This document shows positions 40,106-49,577 of a stretch of 50,288 nucleotides of DNA, piece by piece (positions within the stretch are counted from its first letter, which is position 1; every line of letters starts with the position of its first letter). Below the pieces are notes generated by a model. That model did no database searches. It was not told where the DNA came from and was given only the letters and a program-made list of their open reading frames with translations. The position numbers and the translations under genes were made by a program. This DNA comes from an uncultured Hyphomicrobiales bacterium (lineage in GTDB: Bacteria; Pseudomonadota; Alphaproteobacteria; Rhizobiales; Beijerinckiaceae): contig CAIUPE010000082.1 in the NCBI GenBank assembly GCA_903900975.1, positions 1 to 50,288 of the forward strand. The letters run 5' to 3'.

Positions 40106-41101
40106 TCAGGCGATCAGTACATGGGGATCTCTGGCCACGAACAGCGATACGGTGAGTTGCGCACCCCTGCTTTTCGGCGGGGCAATATCCTGATGACCGA
40201 CAATGTCGAGACCGGCTTCGGTCAACCAATCGGTCATCTGTTCACATGAAAATCCAAGGCGCCGATGGGCCTGCGTCTCGCGCAAAAATTCGAGATCGTG
40301 AGGAGCAAAATCGACGACGATCAGACGCCCGCCGGGACGAAGCACATGGGCCGCCTCTTTGATCGCACGTGCGGGGTCATCCAGAAAATGCAAGACTTGA
40401 TGGACAATGACGACGTCGAATGCCTTCCGCTCTACCGGTAGCGCGTAAATATCGCCCTGTTTCCATTCCACGCCTTTGATACCTGCATGCTCGATATTAG
40501 CCCGCGCCACGGCCAACATCGCATGACTGGCGTCGATACCGACGCAACGGCCGGCCAACCCGCCGAACAGCGAAATCATTCGCCCTGTACCGGTTCCAAG
40601 ATCGAGCAGACTCCCAATCGGCTTTTCGCCAATGATTGCCCGAATGCTGGCTTCGACCTCCTCGTCGGGAGCATGAAGGGAACGGATTCGGTCCCACTCG
40701 GCGGCATGTCGGCTGAAAAAGGCCTGCGCCTGCTCTGCCCTTTGATGGCGCACGCTCTGCAACCGCCCGCGGTCGAGAGCAATCGTGCGATCCTCGGGAT
40801 CGATCCGCGCAATTAAGGCTCGCGCCAATAGGCCGACGCCGTCCCGGTCCGCGATGCGGAAAAAGGCCAACGCGCCCTCACGACTACGCTCGATCAAGCC
40901 GGCCTCGGCCATCAATTTCAAATGACGCGACACACGCGGTTGCGATTGACCCAGAATATCGGTCAAGTCCGTCACGGTCAGTTCGCCCGTCTCCAAAAGC
41001 GCCAAAATACGGATTCTTGTATCCTCACCCGCAGCCCGAAGGCCCGCAACAAGTGAAGAAAGCGCAACTTTGGAAGGCAGAATTGATAGAACCATCGCCA
41101 T
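40106..41101 (-). CDS. ArsR family regulator fused to a SAM-dependent methyltransferase domain
   Basis: A 331-residue two-domain protein. Residues about 20-90 are an ArsR-type winged helix (LTVTDLTDILGQSQPRVSRHLKLM), lacking the CxC metal site of classical ArsR. Residues about 120-331 are a class I methyltransferase fold with SAM motif I LDLGTGTGR (166-174), a conserved acidic residue in VGIDASHAML and DVVIVHQVLHFL. Fused regulators of this type beside metF are known in alphaproteobacteria and are thought to sense SAM or SAH and repress methionine-cycle genes. The perfect palindrome 17 bases upstream supports autoregulation. Start is ATG 41101, or ATG 41095. Whether it methylates anything is unknown. 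Confidence 0.9.
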   Translation of the reverse strand: MAMVLSILPSKVALSSLVAGLRAAGEDTRIRILALLETGELTVTDLTDILGQSQPRVSRHLKLMAEAGLIERSREGALAFFRIADRDGVGLLARALIARIDPEDRTIALDRGRLQSVRHQRAEQAQAFFSRHAAEWDRIRSLHAPDEEVEASIRAIIGEKPIGSLLDLGTGTGRMISLFGGLAGRCVGIDASHAMLAVARANIEHAGIKGVEWKQGDIYALPVERKAFDVVIVHQVLHFLDDPARAIKEAAHVLRPGGRLIVVDFAPHDLEFLRETQAHRRLGFSCEQMTDWLTEAGLDIVGHQDIAPPKSRGAQLTVSLFVARDPHVLIA

Positions 41102-41117
41102 CCATCACTCTAAATGA

Positions 41118-41139
41118 GACATAAAGATATCTTTATGTC
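41118..41139. promoter_or_regulatory. Perfect 22-bp palindrome, probable operator of the ArsR-methyltransferase/metF operon
   Basis: The half-site GACATAAAGAT is followed directly by its exact reverse complement. It lies 17 bases before the regulator start and overlaps the expected -10 region: on the minus strand TTGTCA is followed 17 bases later by TAAAGA. ATAAAGAT/ATCTTTAT palindromes are the kind of site bound by ArsR-family methionine-cycle regulators (SahR/SamR type). Site identity is inferred. Confidence 0.75.
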
Positions 41140-41184
41140 ATCAATAATAGATTGACAACACTAATTATGAGATGACAAAGCAGA

Positions 41185-42072
41185 TTACCGGATGACCTGC
41201 TCGATGCGGGTCCGCCGTCCGACAAGGACAACCGCCACAACGGCGACGGCGAAGCCCCACGTCAGGAGATCAACCGACTCGCCATTTATCAGTGCCGCGC
41301 AAGCGAGAGTGACAAAGGTCTGCAGCAGTTGCGTCTGGCTCACCCTGGCCTGTCCACCCATCGCAAGGCCCGTATTCCAGAAGAAAAAGCCAATATATTG
41401 GCTCATCAGCCCTAGATACAAAAAGGCACCCCAATGGACCAAGGGGACGGCACCGAAATCGGCTGGTGCGGTCCATAGCGCCAAAGGCAGAGTAAACGGC
41501 AACCCAATCACCACGGCCCACGAAATGACCTCCCAGCCCGGACGCGTCTGGGTAAGCCGAGCAAAGGCTGTGTAGCCAACCGAGGCGCTGACGACCGAAC
41601 CGATCAGCAACAAATCACCCTGCCCGAAACTTCCACCGCCATCCCGTAACGAGAAGCCGACGACGAGGACGGCACCAATCAAGGCACTAAGCCAGAAGCC
41701 GCGCGATGGACGCTCGCCCGAGGCAATCGCCGCGAACATGGCAACCGCAAGCGGCAAAATGCCAAGCACCACCCCGCCATGCGAGGCAGGTACCAGCCGC
41801 ATCGCAAAGCCCGTGAAACCCGGAAAGCCAAGAATTGTGAAGAACGATCCGACCAACAAAGTGAGAAAATCACGACCACGAGGTATCGTCTTACGCAGCA
41901 CAAGAAGAACAAGACTAGCGACCAAACCAGCCACCACCGCCCGACCGGACGTTACAAACCATGGATTTAGCGAGATCACCGCCATGCGGGTCATAGGCAA
42001 GGTGACACCAAAAATCACAACGCCAATCGTGCCAAGAATTAGGCCAAGGGTTTCACGCGATAGGGGGAACAT
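41185..42072 (-). CDS. EamA/DMT superfamily transporter
   Basis: A 295-residue inner-membrane protein with about ten hydrophobic helices, made of two EamA repeats (about 10-140 and 150-285). The first repeat has the typical TRMAVISLNPWFVTSGRAVVAGL segment, and the second ends VSQTQLLQTFVTLACAALINGE. Members export amino acids, metabolites or drugs; the substrate is not predictable. It is on the same strand as the downstream regulator gene but separated from it by the palindromic promoter, so it is probably transcribed separately. Confidence 0.87.
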   Translation of the reverse strand: MFPLSRETLGLILGTIGVVIFGVTLPMTRMAVISLNPWFVTSGRAVVAGLVASLVLLVLRKTIPRGRDFLTLLVGSFFTILGFPGFTGFAMRLVPASHGGVVLGILPLAVAMFAAIASGERPSRGFWLSALIGAVLVVGFSLRDGGGSFGQGDLLLIGSVVSASVGYTAFARLTQTRPGWEVISWAVVIGLPFTLPLALWTAPADFGAVPLVHWGAFLYLGLMSQYIGFFFWNTGLAMGGQARVSQTQLLQTFVTLACAALINGESVDLLTWGFAVAVVAVVLVGRRTRIEQVIR

Positions 42073-42238
42073 ACCGATTTTTTCTGACCAAGGGGGACTG
42101 ACGTGAGCTTAACGGCTTTGCCCCTTCAAGTCATCTTCTTCTCGCGCCGTGCCGGGCATCGTCGCGTGCCGACCCTTGGTTGTCGTTTTACCTTCATGAT
42201 CGGATCGCGCTTTTGGGTAGCCTCAACAGATCGCGGCT

Positions 42239-43711
42239 TTAGCGAAACGGCGGCTCATCAAAGCTGCGTAGCTTTCGGGAATGGGCCGTGCCATGCAGTG
42301 TTCGGAGCTGATCAAGGGCTGCGATGCCGATTTCAAGATGCACGCTGATTGCACGTTCATAAAAGGCATTCGCCGCGCCGGGTAATTTGATTTCGCCGTG
42401 AAGCGGCTTGTCCGAAACGCATAAGAGCGTGCCATACGGGACGCGAAAGCGAAAGCCTTGCGCCGCAATTGTTCCGCTCTCCATATCCACCGCAATTGCT
42501 CGCGAAAGATTGATGCGCCGCCGCTCTTGCGACCAACGCAGTTCCCAATTTCGATCATCATAGGTCACGACGGTTCCCGTTCTGAGCCGCCGTTTAAGCG
42601 CCTCACCACGATCCCCGGTTACCAATGCAGCGGCGTCCTGCAAGGCAACCTGAATTTCGGCAAGCGCCGGAATGGGAACCTCGGTTGGAACGGCGGCATC
42701 TAAAATGCCGTCCTCGCGCAGATAGGCATGAGCCAACACGTAATCACCAATCCGTTGCGATTGCCGCAAACCGCCACAGTGCCCCACCATCAGCCACGCA
42801 TGCGGCCGCAATACGGCCAAGTGATCGGTGATGTTTTTGGCGTTCGCAGGTCCTACGCCGATATTGACGAGCGTTATACCCGCGCCATTTGGAGCGGATA
42901 AATGGTAAGCTGGCATCTGGAAACGCTGCCAAGGCGAGGCTTGAAAAATGGCTTCCACTTCCTCGTCGCTGGTGGCAGCGGTTAACCGGGTGCCCCCGGG
43001 CAAGACCAATGCATCATAAGTCGGATCCTTTCGCAATGCGGCAACGCCGCGCCGAATGAACTGATCGACATAGCGGTGTTAATTGGTGAGCAAAATCCAA
43101 GGCTGGACATCGCGCCAATCCGTACCCGTATAGTGCACCAGCCGACGCAGCGAGAAATCGGCGCGTACCGCGTCAAACAACGCCAAAGGCCGTGAGCTTT
43201 CATCATCATATTCCCATAATCCGTCGGCGATTTCGTCCCCGACTTCAGACAACAACGGAATGGGAAAATGGAGCGCCAGATCGGCTGCGCTGGCGCCGCC
43301 ACGGCCCAATTCGTCACCACGTTCAAAAACATAAGGATAGGGAATTTCCTGCGTACTGACCCCAATTTCAATTTGGGCATTGAACTCCGCGATTAAAGGA
43401 TGCAATTGCTCGAGCAAATAAGCGCGAAAAGCTGCGGGTTGGGTAACGGTGGTTGAAAAGGTGCCCGGCACCGAGAATTTGGCAAAAGCGCGCGGATTGG
43501 TTGGCACCAAGCCTTCAGGCGCATAGATGATGCGCAATTCGGGATAACGGAACGCAGCTCGCTCGGCCTTTGTGGGCGGAGCGCCACCCGCCAAATAACG
43601 CTCAACGGCTTCGCGAACGGCCCGACTGGCGCCCTGATACAACGCATCCAACGCGTCAACAGCGTCCTCGGCGGTCGTCACCCGTGTGAATGAAGTTGAA
43701 ATGGTCGTCAT
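42239..43711 (-). pseudogene. amn: AMP nucleosidase, interrupted by one in-frame stop codon
   Basis: AMP nucleosidase splits AMP into adenine and ribose 5-phosphate. The region reads as one 490-codon frame, the full expected length, broken only by TAA at 43079-43081 (codon 211). The stop follows PWILLTN and precedes HRYVDQFIRRG, where the family normally has Tyr (NYxRYVDxF), so a single base change of TAT or TAC explains it. The upstream part is the AMN N-terminal domain. The downstream part is the nucleoside-phosphorylase fold (VNIGVGPANAKNITDHLA, VGHCGGLR, AVDMESGTIAAQG, CVSDKPLHGE). Restart at TTG 43036 is possible. No other frame damage is visible, so the lesion is recent or a sequencing error. 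Confidence 0.9.
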
Positions 43712-43826
43712 CCGATTATCCCTGCTTGGCGAGCCCTATCGGCAAAAGCCTTATGGTCTCGCCTGATTGACCCCGCCCCGTGACAGGAAGATGATAGAGG
43801 TTCAACTGTTCGGCAAGGAGTTCTTC

Positions 43827-45080
43827 GTGACCGAGTTACCTATCATCCGACTTGCCATCGCGCTTGCGATCGGCCTTCTAATCGGACTTGAACGAGGATG
43901 GAGCGCCCGCGACGAGCAGGAGGGCGAGCGGGCCGCAGGCCTCCGCACGCATGCCATTTCCGGCCTCTTAGGTGGCGTGGCGGCCCTGATCGGACAAGTG
44001 ACGACCCCTCTCTTGCTTGGCTTCGTGTTTCTAGGCTTTGCAGGCGTTACCGCCTTGTTTCATTGGATGGAAAGCCGGGACGAACACAATTTCAGTGCGA
44101 CAGGTGCGGTGGCCGGGATGATGGCCTTCCTGCTTGGTGCCTATGCCGTGATCGGGAGCCCCGAGCTGGCAACCGCGGCGGCGACCGCTACCGTCATTCT
44201 GCTCGCGCTCAAAAGCACATTGCACAATTGGCTAAGACGGCTGGAATGGATTGAAATTAGGGCGGTGCTGATTCTTGTCACCATGACGTTTCTATTCTTA
44301 CCCTTGATCCCCAACTACACCATCGACCCATGGGGTACCATCAACCCATCACGGGTATGGGAACTGGCCATTTTCGTCTGCGCCATTTCCTTTTTGGGCT
44401 ATGTCGCCATTCGCATTTTTGGGGAAAGGAATGGCATTATCCTCGCCGCAATTGCGGGCGGACTGGTGTCGTCTACCGCAGCGACGGTAAATTTTGCACG
44501 CCTTGCTCGCACGAATCCCACCCAATCAGGCCTGATGGCAGGCAGTATTGCGGTCGCTGGTTCCGTGATGAGCCTGCGTATTCTCGTTATCGTAGCGGTA
44601 CTCAACCTCCCGCTGCTGCAAATCCTTTGGCCGGTGCTTGGCGCGGCCGCTCTGGTGCAAGGTGGCTTAGGTATTGTGATGATCGTATCCGGATCAACCA
44701 GCCGCGATCACAGCTTTTTCTGGAAAAATCCGTTTGATCTGCCTTCTGCTCTGCAATTTGCGATGTTTATCGCCCTTGTGATGCTTCTTTCGACCCTTTC
44801 TGAACGTTATTTCGGCGGGGGCGGACTGTTGGGACTAGCGGCGCTCTCGGGACTTGCGGACGTCGATGCAATCACCCTATCTTTGGCAAGGATGCAACAG
44901 CCAACGGTTTCGACGGACCTCGCTGCCTATGGCATTTTGATAGCGGCCATCGTCAATACGGTTGTCAAAAGCAGCATTGCAGGCTGGGCTGGCGGTGCGG
45001 CTACCGGATGGCGGACTGGCCTCGCAGGTGCCGCAGCTATACTCACCGCTGGGGCCATCTTGCTCGTCTACAGCGTGTAA
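43827..45080 (+). CDS. MgtC/SapB family membrane protein with DUF4010
   Basis: A 417-residue membrane protein. The N-terminal MgtC-like part has LAIALAIGLLIGLERGW (about residues 8-24) and RTHAISGLLGG, and is followed by a DUF4010 domain rich in transmembrane helices, ending with LSGLADVDAITLSLARM and NTVVKSSIAGW. The function of this family is not established; MgtC itself helps Salmonella grow in low magnesium. GTG 43827 was chosen because AAGGAG stands six bases before it and the resulting N-terminus (MTELPIIRLAIALAIGLLIG) fits the family; upstream in-frame codons at 43767 and 43791 lack a well-spaced site. Confidence 0.85.
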   Translation: MTELPIIRLAIALAIGLLIGLERGWSARDEQEGERAAGLRTHAISGLLGGVAALIGQVTTPLLLGFVFLGFAGVTALFHWMESRDEHNFSATGAVAGMMAFLLGAYAVIGSPELATAAATATVILLALKSTLHNWLRRLEWIEIRAVLILVTMTFLFLPLIPNYTIDPWGTINPSRVWELAIFVCAISFLGYVAIRIFGERNGIILAAIAGGLVSSTAATVNFARLARTNPTQSGLMAGSIAVAGSVMSLRILVIVAVLNLPLLQILWPVLGAAALVQGGLGIVMIVSGSTSRDHSFFWKNPFDLPSALQFAMFIALVMLLSTLSERYFGGGGLLGLAALSGLADVDAITLSLARMQQPTVSTDLAAYGILIAAIVNTVVKSSIAGWAGGAATGWRTGLAGAAAILTAGAILLVYSV

Positions 45081-45219
45081 AAACGCAACGACATATCGTA
45101 TTAATTCGTATCGTCTTTGCGATTTTGCAACTATAGACTGTGCCTAATGCAATTGGCCAAAGGTTAGGTTCACGCTATCAGGGCCTTGACGATTAAAGCC
45201 CCATCAATGGAGATACCCT

Positions 45220-45612
45220 ATGAACAGCACACTGACCAACTTATTCGCGCTCGCCTCGCGGCTCTTCCTCGCCTTCATTTTTGTCGTTGCTGGCTGGGGC
45301 AAACTCAACGGCATCGAAGGCACAGCTGGTTACATGGCGAGCATGGGCATTCCGCTGGCTGGTATCCTGATCTATCTCGTGATCCTCACCGAACTCGGCG
45401 GCGGCATCCTGATTGCCATCGGCTACCAGACCCGCATCGTTGCCTTTCTGATGGCAGGATTCACGATCCTTTCGGCTCTGGTCTTCCACTTCAATTTCGC
45501 TGACCAAGGCCAAGCCATCAACTTTATGAAGAACATCGCGATTGCGGGCGGCTTCTTCTCGCTGGTCGCCAACGGCGCAGGCGCATGGTCGCTGGATGGC
45601 CGCAGCAAGTAA
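45220..45612 (+). CDS. DoxX family membrane protein
   Basis: A 130-residue protein with four transmembrane helices matching the DoxX family: LFALASRLFLAFIFVVAGWGKLNG at the N-terminus (given in outline only), then GYMASMGIP, YLVILTELGGGILIAIGY and a final KNIAIAGGFFSLVANGAGAWSLD. Family members are linked to thiosulfate or redox handling in a few organisms, but most, including this one, have no known function. GGAG before ATG 45220 supports the start. A strong terminator follows, so it is a separate unit. Confidence 0.9.
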   Translation: MNSTLTNLFALASRLFLAFIFVVAGWGKLNGIEGTAGYMASMGIPLAGILIYLVILTELGGGILIAIGYQTRIVAFLMAGFTILSALVFHFNFADQGQAINFMKNIAIAGGFFSLVANGAGAWSLDGRSK

Positions 45613-45647
45613 GGGCTGAACGGTCCAATCAGACTTCAAGGCTAAAA

Positions 45648-45677
45648 TAAAAAGCGCCCCGGTGGGGCGCTTTTTTG
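45648..45677 (+). terminator. Intrinsic terminator after doxX-family gene
   Basis: AAAGCGCCCC and GGGGCGCTTT form a ten-base-pair stem with a short loop at 45651-45670, followed by TTTTTT. An A-run on the other side means it could also work on the minus strand. Confidence 0.92.
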
Positions 45678-45697
45678 TTTGAATATAGACCTTTCAC

Positions 45698-45837
45698 GGA
45701 CCGTGAGGCTCCTGCCTCGCAATCCACGTTGGCAAAGATGCGCTACCCAAGAGGCGCGCGGTCCAGAAAGAGCACGCCGGACCGCGAGGCTCCCGCCTCG
45801 CATTCTTAAGATGCGCTGCTCAAGAGGCGCACGGTCC
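45698..45837. repeat. Two copies of a short palindromic intergenic repeat
   Basis: Copy one (45698-45764) and copy two (45779-45837) share GGACCGYGAGGCTCC at the left and CAAGAGGCGCRCGGTCC at the right; they differ mainly by about eight bases in the middle. Each copy has terminal inverted repeats (GGACCG/CGGTCC) and an inner hairpin (GAGGC/GCCTC). They lie between the doxX-family terminator and the end of ettA. Such REP-like units are common in alphaproteobacteria. Confidence 0.8.
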
Positions 45838-45858
45838 AATGCGAACAACCTGCGTTAA

Positions 45859-47511
45859 TTACCGCGTCAATTTCTTATATTTAATCCGCTTCGGAATGGT
45901 TGAATCAATCCCTAGGCGACGCTTCTTGTCATCCTCATAGTCTTGGAAATTGCCTTCGAACCACTCCACATGGCTGTCCCCTTCGAAGGCCAACATGTGG
46001 GTTGCGATACGATCTAAGAAGAAGCGATCATGCGAGATGATCACAGCGCAACCGGCGAAATCCTCAAGCGCCTCTTCCAAAGCGCGCAGCGTTTCAACGT
46101 CGAGATCGTTGGTCGGCTCATCGAGCAGCAACAGATTAGCGCCGCTCTTCAGCATTTTGGCGAGATGGACGCGGTTACGCTCACCGCCCGACAACATGCC
46201 GACTTTCTTTTGCTGATCGCCGCCCTTGAAGTTGAAGGTCGAGCAATAGCCGCGCGAGTTAATTTCGCGCTTGCCGAGATAAATCACTTCATTGCCGCCC
46301 GAGACTTCTTCCCAAACGGTCTTGTTCGGATCAAGCGCATCACGCGACTGATCGACATAGCCAAGCTGCACCGATTCACCGATGGTGATTGACCCCGCAT
46401 CGGGCTTTTCCTGTCCCGTAATCATGCGGAACAAGGTGGTTTTACCCGCGCCATTCGGACCAATCACACCAACAATGCCACCGGGGGGCAGTTTGAAGGA
46501 GAGATTATCGATCAACAACCGGTCGCCATAGCCCTTCGAGAGGCCGTCGAAATCAACCACATTATTGCCGAGACGTTCGGCGACCGGAATGATGATTTGC
46601 GCCGTGGTAACCGATTTGTCGTTCTGCTTCTGAACGAGATCGTCATAGCGCTGAATACGGGCCTTGGATTTGGCCTGCCGCGCCTTCGGGCTTTGCGAAA
46701 TCCATTCCTGCTCGCGTTCCAGCGCCTTTTGCTGGGCTTCCGATTCGCGGCCTTCCTGAATAAGTCGCTTCTGCTTTTGCGCCAGCCAAGTAGTGTAATT
46801 GCCCTCGTAGGGAATTCCCCGGCCGCGATCGAGTTCCAAAATCCAGCTCGTCACATTATCGAGGAAGTAACGATCATGGGTGACGATGAGGATTGCCCCC
46901 GGATAGGTACGCAAATGACCTTCCAGCCACGATACCGTTTCAGCATCCAAATGGTTGGTCGGCTCATCGAGCAGAAGCAATTCCGGCTGCGCGAGCAGCA
47001 ATTGGCACAGCGCCACACGGCGGCGCTCACCGCCCGAAAGCTTGGTGACGTCCGCGTCATCCGCGGGGCACCGCAGCGCGTCCATGGCTTGATCTACCTT
47101 GCTGTCGAGATCCCAAAGGCCCTTGGCCTCGATCTCGTCCTGCAATTTCATCATCTCATCGGCGGTCTCGTCCGAATAATTCATCGCGAGTTCGTTGTAG
47201 CGGTCGAGAATCGCCTGTTGCGGCGCAACGCCAAGCATCACATTGCCGCGAACATCCAGTGTCTCATCGAGCGGCGGCTCCTGCGCGAGGTAGCCCACGC
47301 GGGCGCCATCAGCCACCCAGCCTTCACCGACAAATTCCTTGTCGATGCCGGCCATAATTTTGAGAAGCGTCGATTTACCGGAGCCATTGACGCCCAAAAC
47401 ACCTATTTTGGCGTCAGGATAGAAAGATAGATGGATATTATCCAACACTTTCTTGCCGCCGGGCCAAGTTTTGGTCAGTCCTTGCATGTGGTAAACAAAT
47501 TGGCGAGCCAT
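45859..47511 (-). CDS. ettA: Energy-dependent translational throttle protein EttA
   Basis: A 550-residue ABC-F protein with two ATPase domains and no membrane part. It binds the ribosomal E site and gates the first steps of elongation according to ATP/ADP ratio. Walker A motifs are GVNGSGKST (40-48) and GPNGAGKTT in the second half; signatures are LSGGERRRV and LSGGERNRV; Walker B motifs are [12 protein letters not shown] and [12 protein letters not shown]. The arm insertion (about 95-140) and the PtIM linker rich in Lys, Arg and Gln (about 240-320) have EttA layout. ATG 47511 gives the standard start MARQFVYHM. Confidence 0.96.
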   Translation of the reverse strand: MARQFVYHMQGLTKTWPGGKKVLDNIHLSFYPDAKIGVLGVNGSGKSTLLKIMAGIDKEFVGEGWVADGARVGYLAQEPPLDETLDVRGNVMLGVAPQQAILDRYNELAMNYSDETADEMMKLQDEIEAKGLWDLDSKVDQAMDALRCPADDADVTKLSGGERRRVALCQLLLAQPELLLLDEPTNHLDAETVSWLEGHLRTYPGAILIVTHDRYFLDNVTSWILELDRGRGIPYEGNYTTWLAQKQKRLIQEGRESEAQQKALEREQEWISQSPKARQAKSKARIQRYDDLVQKQNDKSVTTAQIIIPVAERLGNNVVDFDGLSKGYGDRLLIDNLSFKLPPGGIVGVIGPNGAGKTTLFRMITGQEKPDAGSITIGESVQLGYVDQSRDALDPNKTVWEEVSGGNEVIYLGKREINSRGYCSTFNFKGGDQQKKVGMLSGGERNRVHLAKMLKSGANLLLLDEPTNDLDVETLRALEEALEDFAGCAVIISHDRFFLDRIATHMLAFEGDSHVEWFEGNFQDYEDDKKRRLGIDSTIPKRIKYKKLTR

Positions 47512-47694
47512 GACGTCAGCAACTCCGAAAAGCACGGGAAAAGAGGGTTGGCCCGTATGTAACGATGCGCGGGCTTCGGGGCAAGGATTCCCTTAACGGC
47601 TTCAATAAGGGCTGCCTATGCCATTGCAGACAACCCCGCTTCCGGTTTATCAAGAGCCGTTCCGCTCGATTGCGTCGCTCGCGACGAGACCGGC

Positions 47695-47770
47695 GGGCCT
47701 GTAGCTCAATGGTTAGAGCCGGCCGCTCATAACGGTCTGGTTGCAGGTTCGAGTCCTGCCGGGCCCACCA
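47695..47770 (+). tRNA. tRNA with CAU anticodon, probably tRNA-Ile2 (lysidine type)
   Basis: A 76-base cloverleaf with encoded CCA. The acceptor stem pairs GGGCCTG with CGGGCCC (one G-U), the D arm contains TAGCTCAATGGTTAGAG, the anticodon loop is CTCATAA (CAT), and the T arm is GCAGGTTCGAGTCCTGC. The body resembles E. coli tRNA-Ile2 (GGCCCCTTAGCTC...), which reads AUA after TilS changes C34 to lysidine, rather than elongator or initiator tRNA-Met. The Ile assignment is an inference from this resemblance. Confidence 0.9.
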
Positions 47771-47771
47771 C

Positions 47772-47822
47772 CCTACGCTCTTCGAGCCTCGGATCGGCGA
47801 GCTGAGGCTCGAAGAGCGTAGG
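47772..47822. repeat. 19-bp perfect inverted repeat directly after the tRNA
   Basis: Arms 47772-47790 and 47804-47822 are exact reverse complements around a 13-base loop. The first arm begins one base after the CCA end. No T-run follows on either strand, so it is not a standard intrinsic terminator, though it separates the convergent tRNA and ABC permease genes. It may end transcription another way or be a small mobile repeat. Confidence 0.75.
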
Positions 47823-47837
47823 CAGACCGGTCGCGTT

Positions 47838-48722
47838 TCACCCGTTTGTGTCGTTCATAGCCGGTGGACGCCAGCGCGCGAGACGCTCTTCAATGCGCGT
47901 CATCACCCATTCGGCCCCCAGTACAACCACGACAATGATCACGATAGCGGCATACATTTCAGCCGTATCATGCACGCCGCGCGCCGTTTGAATGATGAAG
48001 CCGATGCCATAGCGCGAGCCGATAAATTCGCCGACAATCGCGCCCACAATCGCGAAGCCGAAACTGATATGCAGGCTCGCAAAAATCCAGCTCATGGCTG
48101 ACGGAATAATTACTGACCGCGTCAAAGCCCATTTTGATGCCCCGAGGATTTGCGCATTGGCAATCATCGCGCGATCAGCCTCGCGCACGCCTTGGAACGC
48201 GTTCGAAAACACCACAAAAAACACCATCACAAAAGACAGCGCCACTTTCGACCATAGGCCGAAGCCGAACAGCAAAATGAAAATCGGCGCGAGCACGACG
48301 CGCGGGATGGCGTTGAGCACTTTGATATAGACCGACAATACATCCGACATCATACGGTTACGCCCAAGAGCTACGCCAAACAAAATCCCGAACACCGAGC
48401 CAAAGAGAAAGCCGATCATGGCCTCCTCCATGGTGACATAGAGGTGGTAATAAAGCGGTGCCTCGTCGGTACCCTCCATCACCAGCTCATAGAGCCGGTC
48501 GGCAATGGCTGAAGGATAGGAATAGAAAAACGAGTCGATGATGCCGTAGCGCGCAAAAACTTCCCAGGTGCCAAGCAGCAAAGCCAGAATGGCCAACCGC
48601 CAAAAGATCACCAACCGACCATGGCGAATGGCCGCACGAAGGGCCGCTGCCTCAATCTCGGCGTCCGAGGTTCCGGGCGGATAGACAATCGCTCCGCCAT
48701 TTCCAATTGCGATATTGCTCAT
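47838..48722 (-). CDS. ABC transporter permease, NitT/TauT (SsuC/TauC) family
   Basis: A 294-residue inner-membrane protein with about six helices and the cytoplasmic EAA loop that contacts the ATPase (VREADRAMIANAQILGASKWALTRSVIIPSA, near 178-208, in outline). It belongs to the family that imports sulfonates, nitrate, pyrimidine precursors or riboflavin-type compounds. The N-terminal about 35 residues are cytoplasmic. It lies 12 bases after the ATPase gene and is the last gene of the operon. The substrate is not predictable from the permease. Confidence 0.92.
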   Translation of the reverse strand: MSNIAIGNGGAIVYPPGTSDAEIEAAALRAAIRHGRLVIFWRLAILALLLGTWEVFARYGIIDSFFYSYPSAIADRLYELVMEGTDEAPLYYHLYVTMEEAMIGFLFGSVFGILFGVALGRNRMMSDVLSVYIKVLNAIPRVVLAPIFILLFGFGLWSKVALSFVMVFFVVFSNAFQGVREADRAMIANAQILGASKWALTRSVIIPSAMSWIFASLHISFGFAIVGAIVGEFIGSRYGIGFIIQTARGVHDTAEMYAAIVIIVVVVLGAEWVMTRIEERLARWRPPAMNDTNG

Positions 48723-48734
48723 GAAAAATAATCC

Positions 48735-49556
48735 TCAGGCAGCCTCGGAAGCATCCGCACCAAACTTCACCTCTTCCTTGAGATCCTGCCAGATCCGGCG
48801 TGACATCTCGATAAATTCAGGTTGATAGCGAAGATCGGACAAAACGCGTGGACGGGGGATATCAATGGTGTGAACGGCCTTAACCGTCGCAGGCCGCGCG
48901 GTGAGCACATAGACTTTATCGGCTAGCGCAATCGCCTCTTCGAGATCATGCGTCACGAACACAACGGCCGCTTTGGTTTGCGACCAGAGGCGCAACAATT
49001 CCTCATGCATCAAGACGCGGGTTTGCGCGTCCAGCGCCGAGAAGGGCTCGTCCATCAGGAGGATTTCAGGACCGTTGATAAAAGTCTGCGCCAAGGCCAC
49101 GCGCTTTCGCATACCGCCCGAGAGCTGATGCGGATAATGGTTTTCAAATTTGGCCAAGCCGACGCGAGCTAACCAATCGCGCCCCGCTGCATAGGCATCC
49201 TCGCGGCTGCGACCGCGAAACAGCGGCCCCGCCACCACATTGTCGATCACAGTACGCCAGGGAAACAGCGCATCGGCTTGAAACACAAACCCGATGCGCG
49301 GATCAATGCCATTTACCGGCTGACCCATCACCCGAACCTCACCGCTCGAAGGCTTACCAAGTCCGGTGATAAGATTAAGCGTTGTTGATTTCCCGCAGCC
49401 CGTAGGCCCCACCAAGGCAACAAACTCGCCGCGCGCGACGCTGATGTTAAAGTCGCTCAGCGTTGCAAATGATTTACCGTCGGGGCTGAGAAATCGCCGG
49501 TTTACATTGATGAGTTCAATGGCTGGTGACGTATCTGTAACATCGGCTAAACCCAT
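48735..49556 (-). CDS. ABC transporter ATP-binding protein, NitT/TauT family
   Basis: A 273-residue ATPase. Walker A is GPTGCGKST (50-58), followed by a Q-loop in [12 protein letters not shown], signature [13 protein letters not shown], Walker [14 protein letters not shown] and H-loop [11 protein letters not shown]. These match SsuB/TauB-like subunits. GGGAGG precedes two tandem ATG codons; the second (49556) has the better spacing, the first is 49559. The longer open frame upstream runs into the terminator hairpin and is not coding. Confidence 0.93.
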   Translation of the reverse strand: MGLADVTDTSPAIELINVNRRFLSPDGKSFATLSDFNISVARGEFVALVGPTGCGKSTTLNLITGLGKPSSGEVRVMGQPVNGIDPRIGFVFQADALFPWRTVIDNVVAGPLFRGRSREDAYAAGRDWLARVGLAKFENHYPHQLSGGMRKRVALAQTFINGPEILLMDEPFSALDAQTRVLMHEELLRLWSQTKAAVVFVTHDLEEAIALADKVYVLTARPATVKAVHTIDIPRPRVLSDLRYQPEFIEMSRRIWQDLKEEVKFGADASEAA

Positions 49557-49577
49557 CATGGCCTCCCGGCGATTAAC

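Noticed and set aside
46597-47430. A 277-codon plus-strand frame opposite ettA
   Set aside because: Antisense to both conserved halves of EttA; composition is that of a reversed coding strand.
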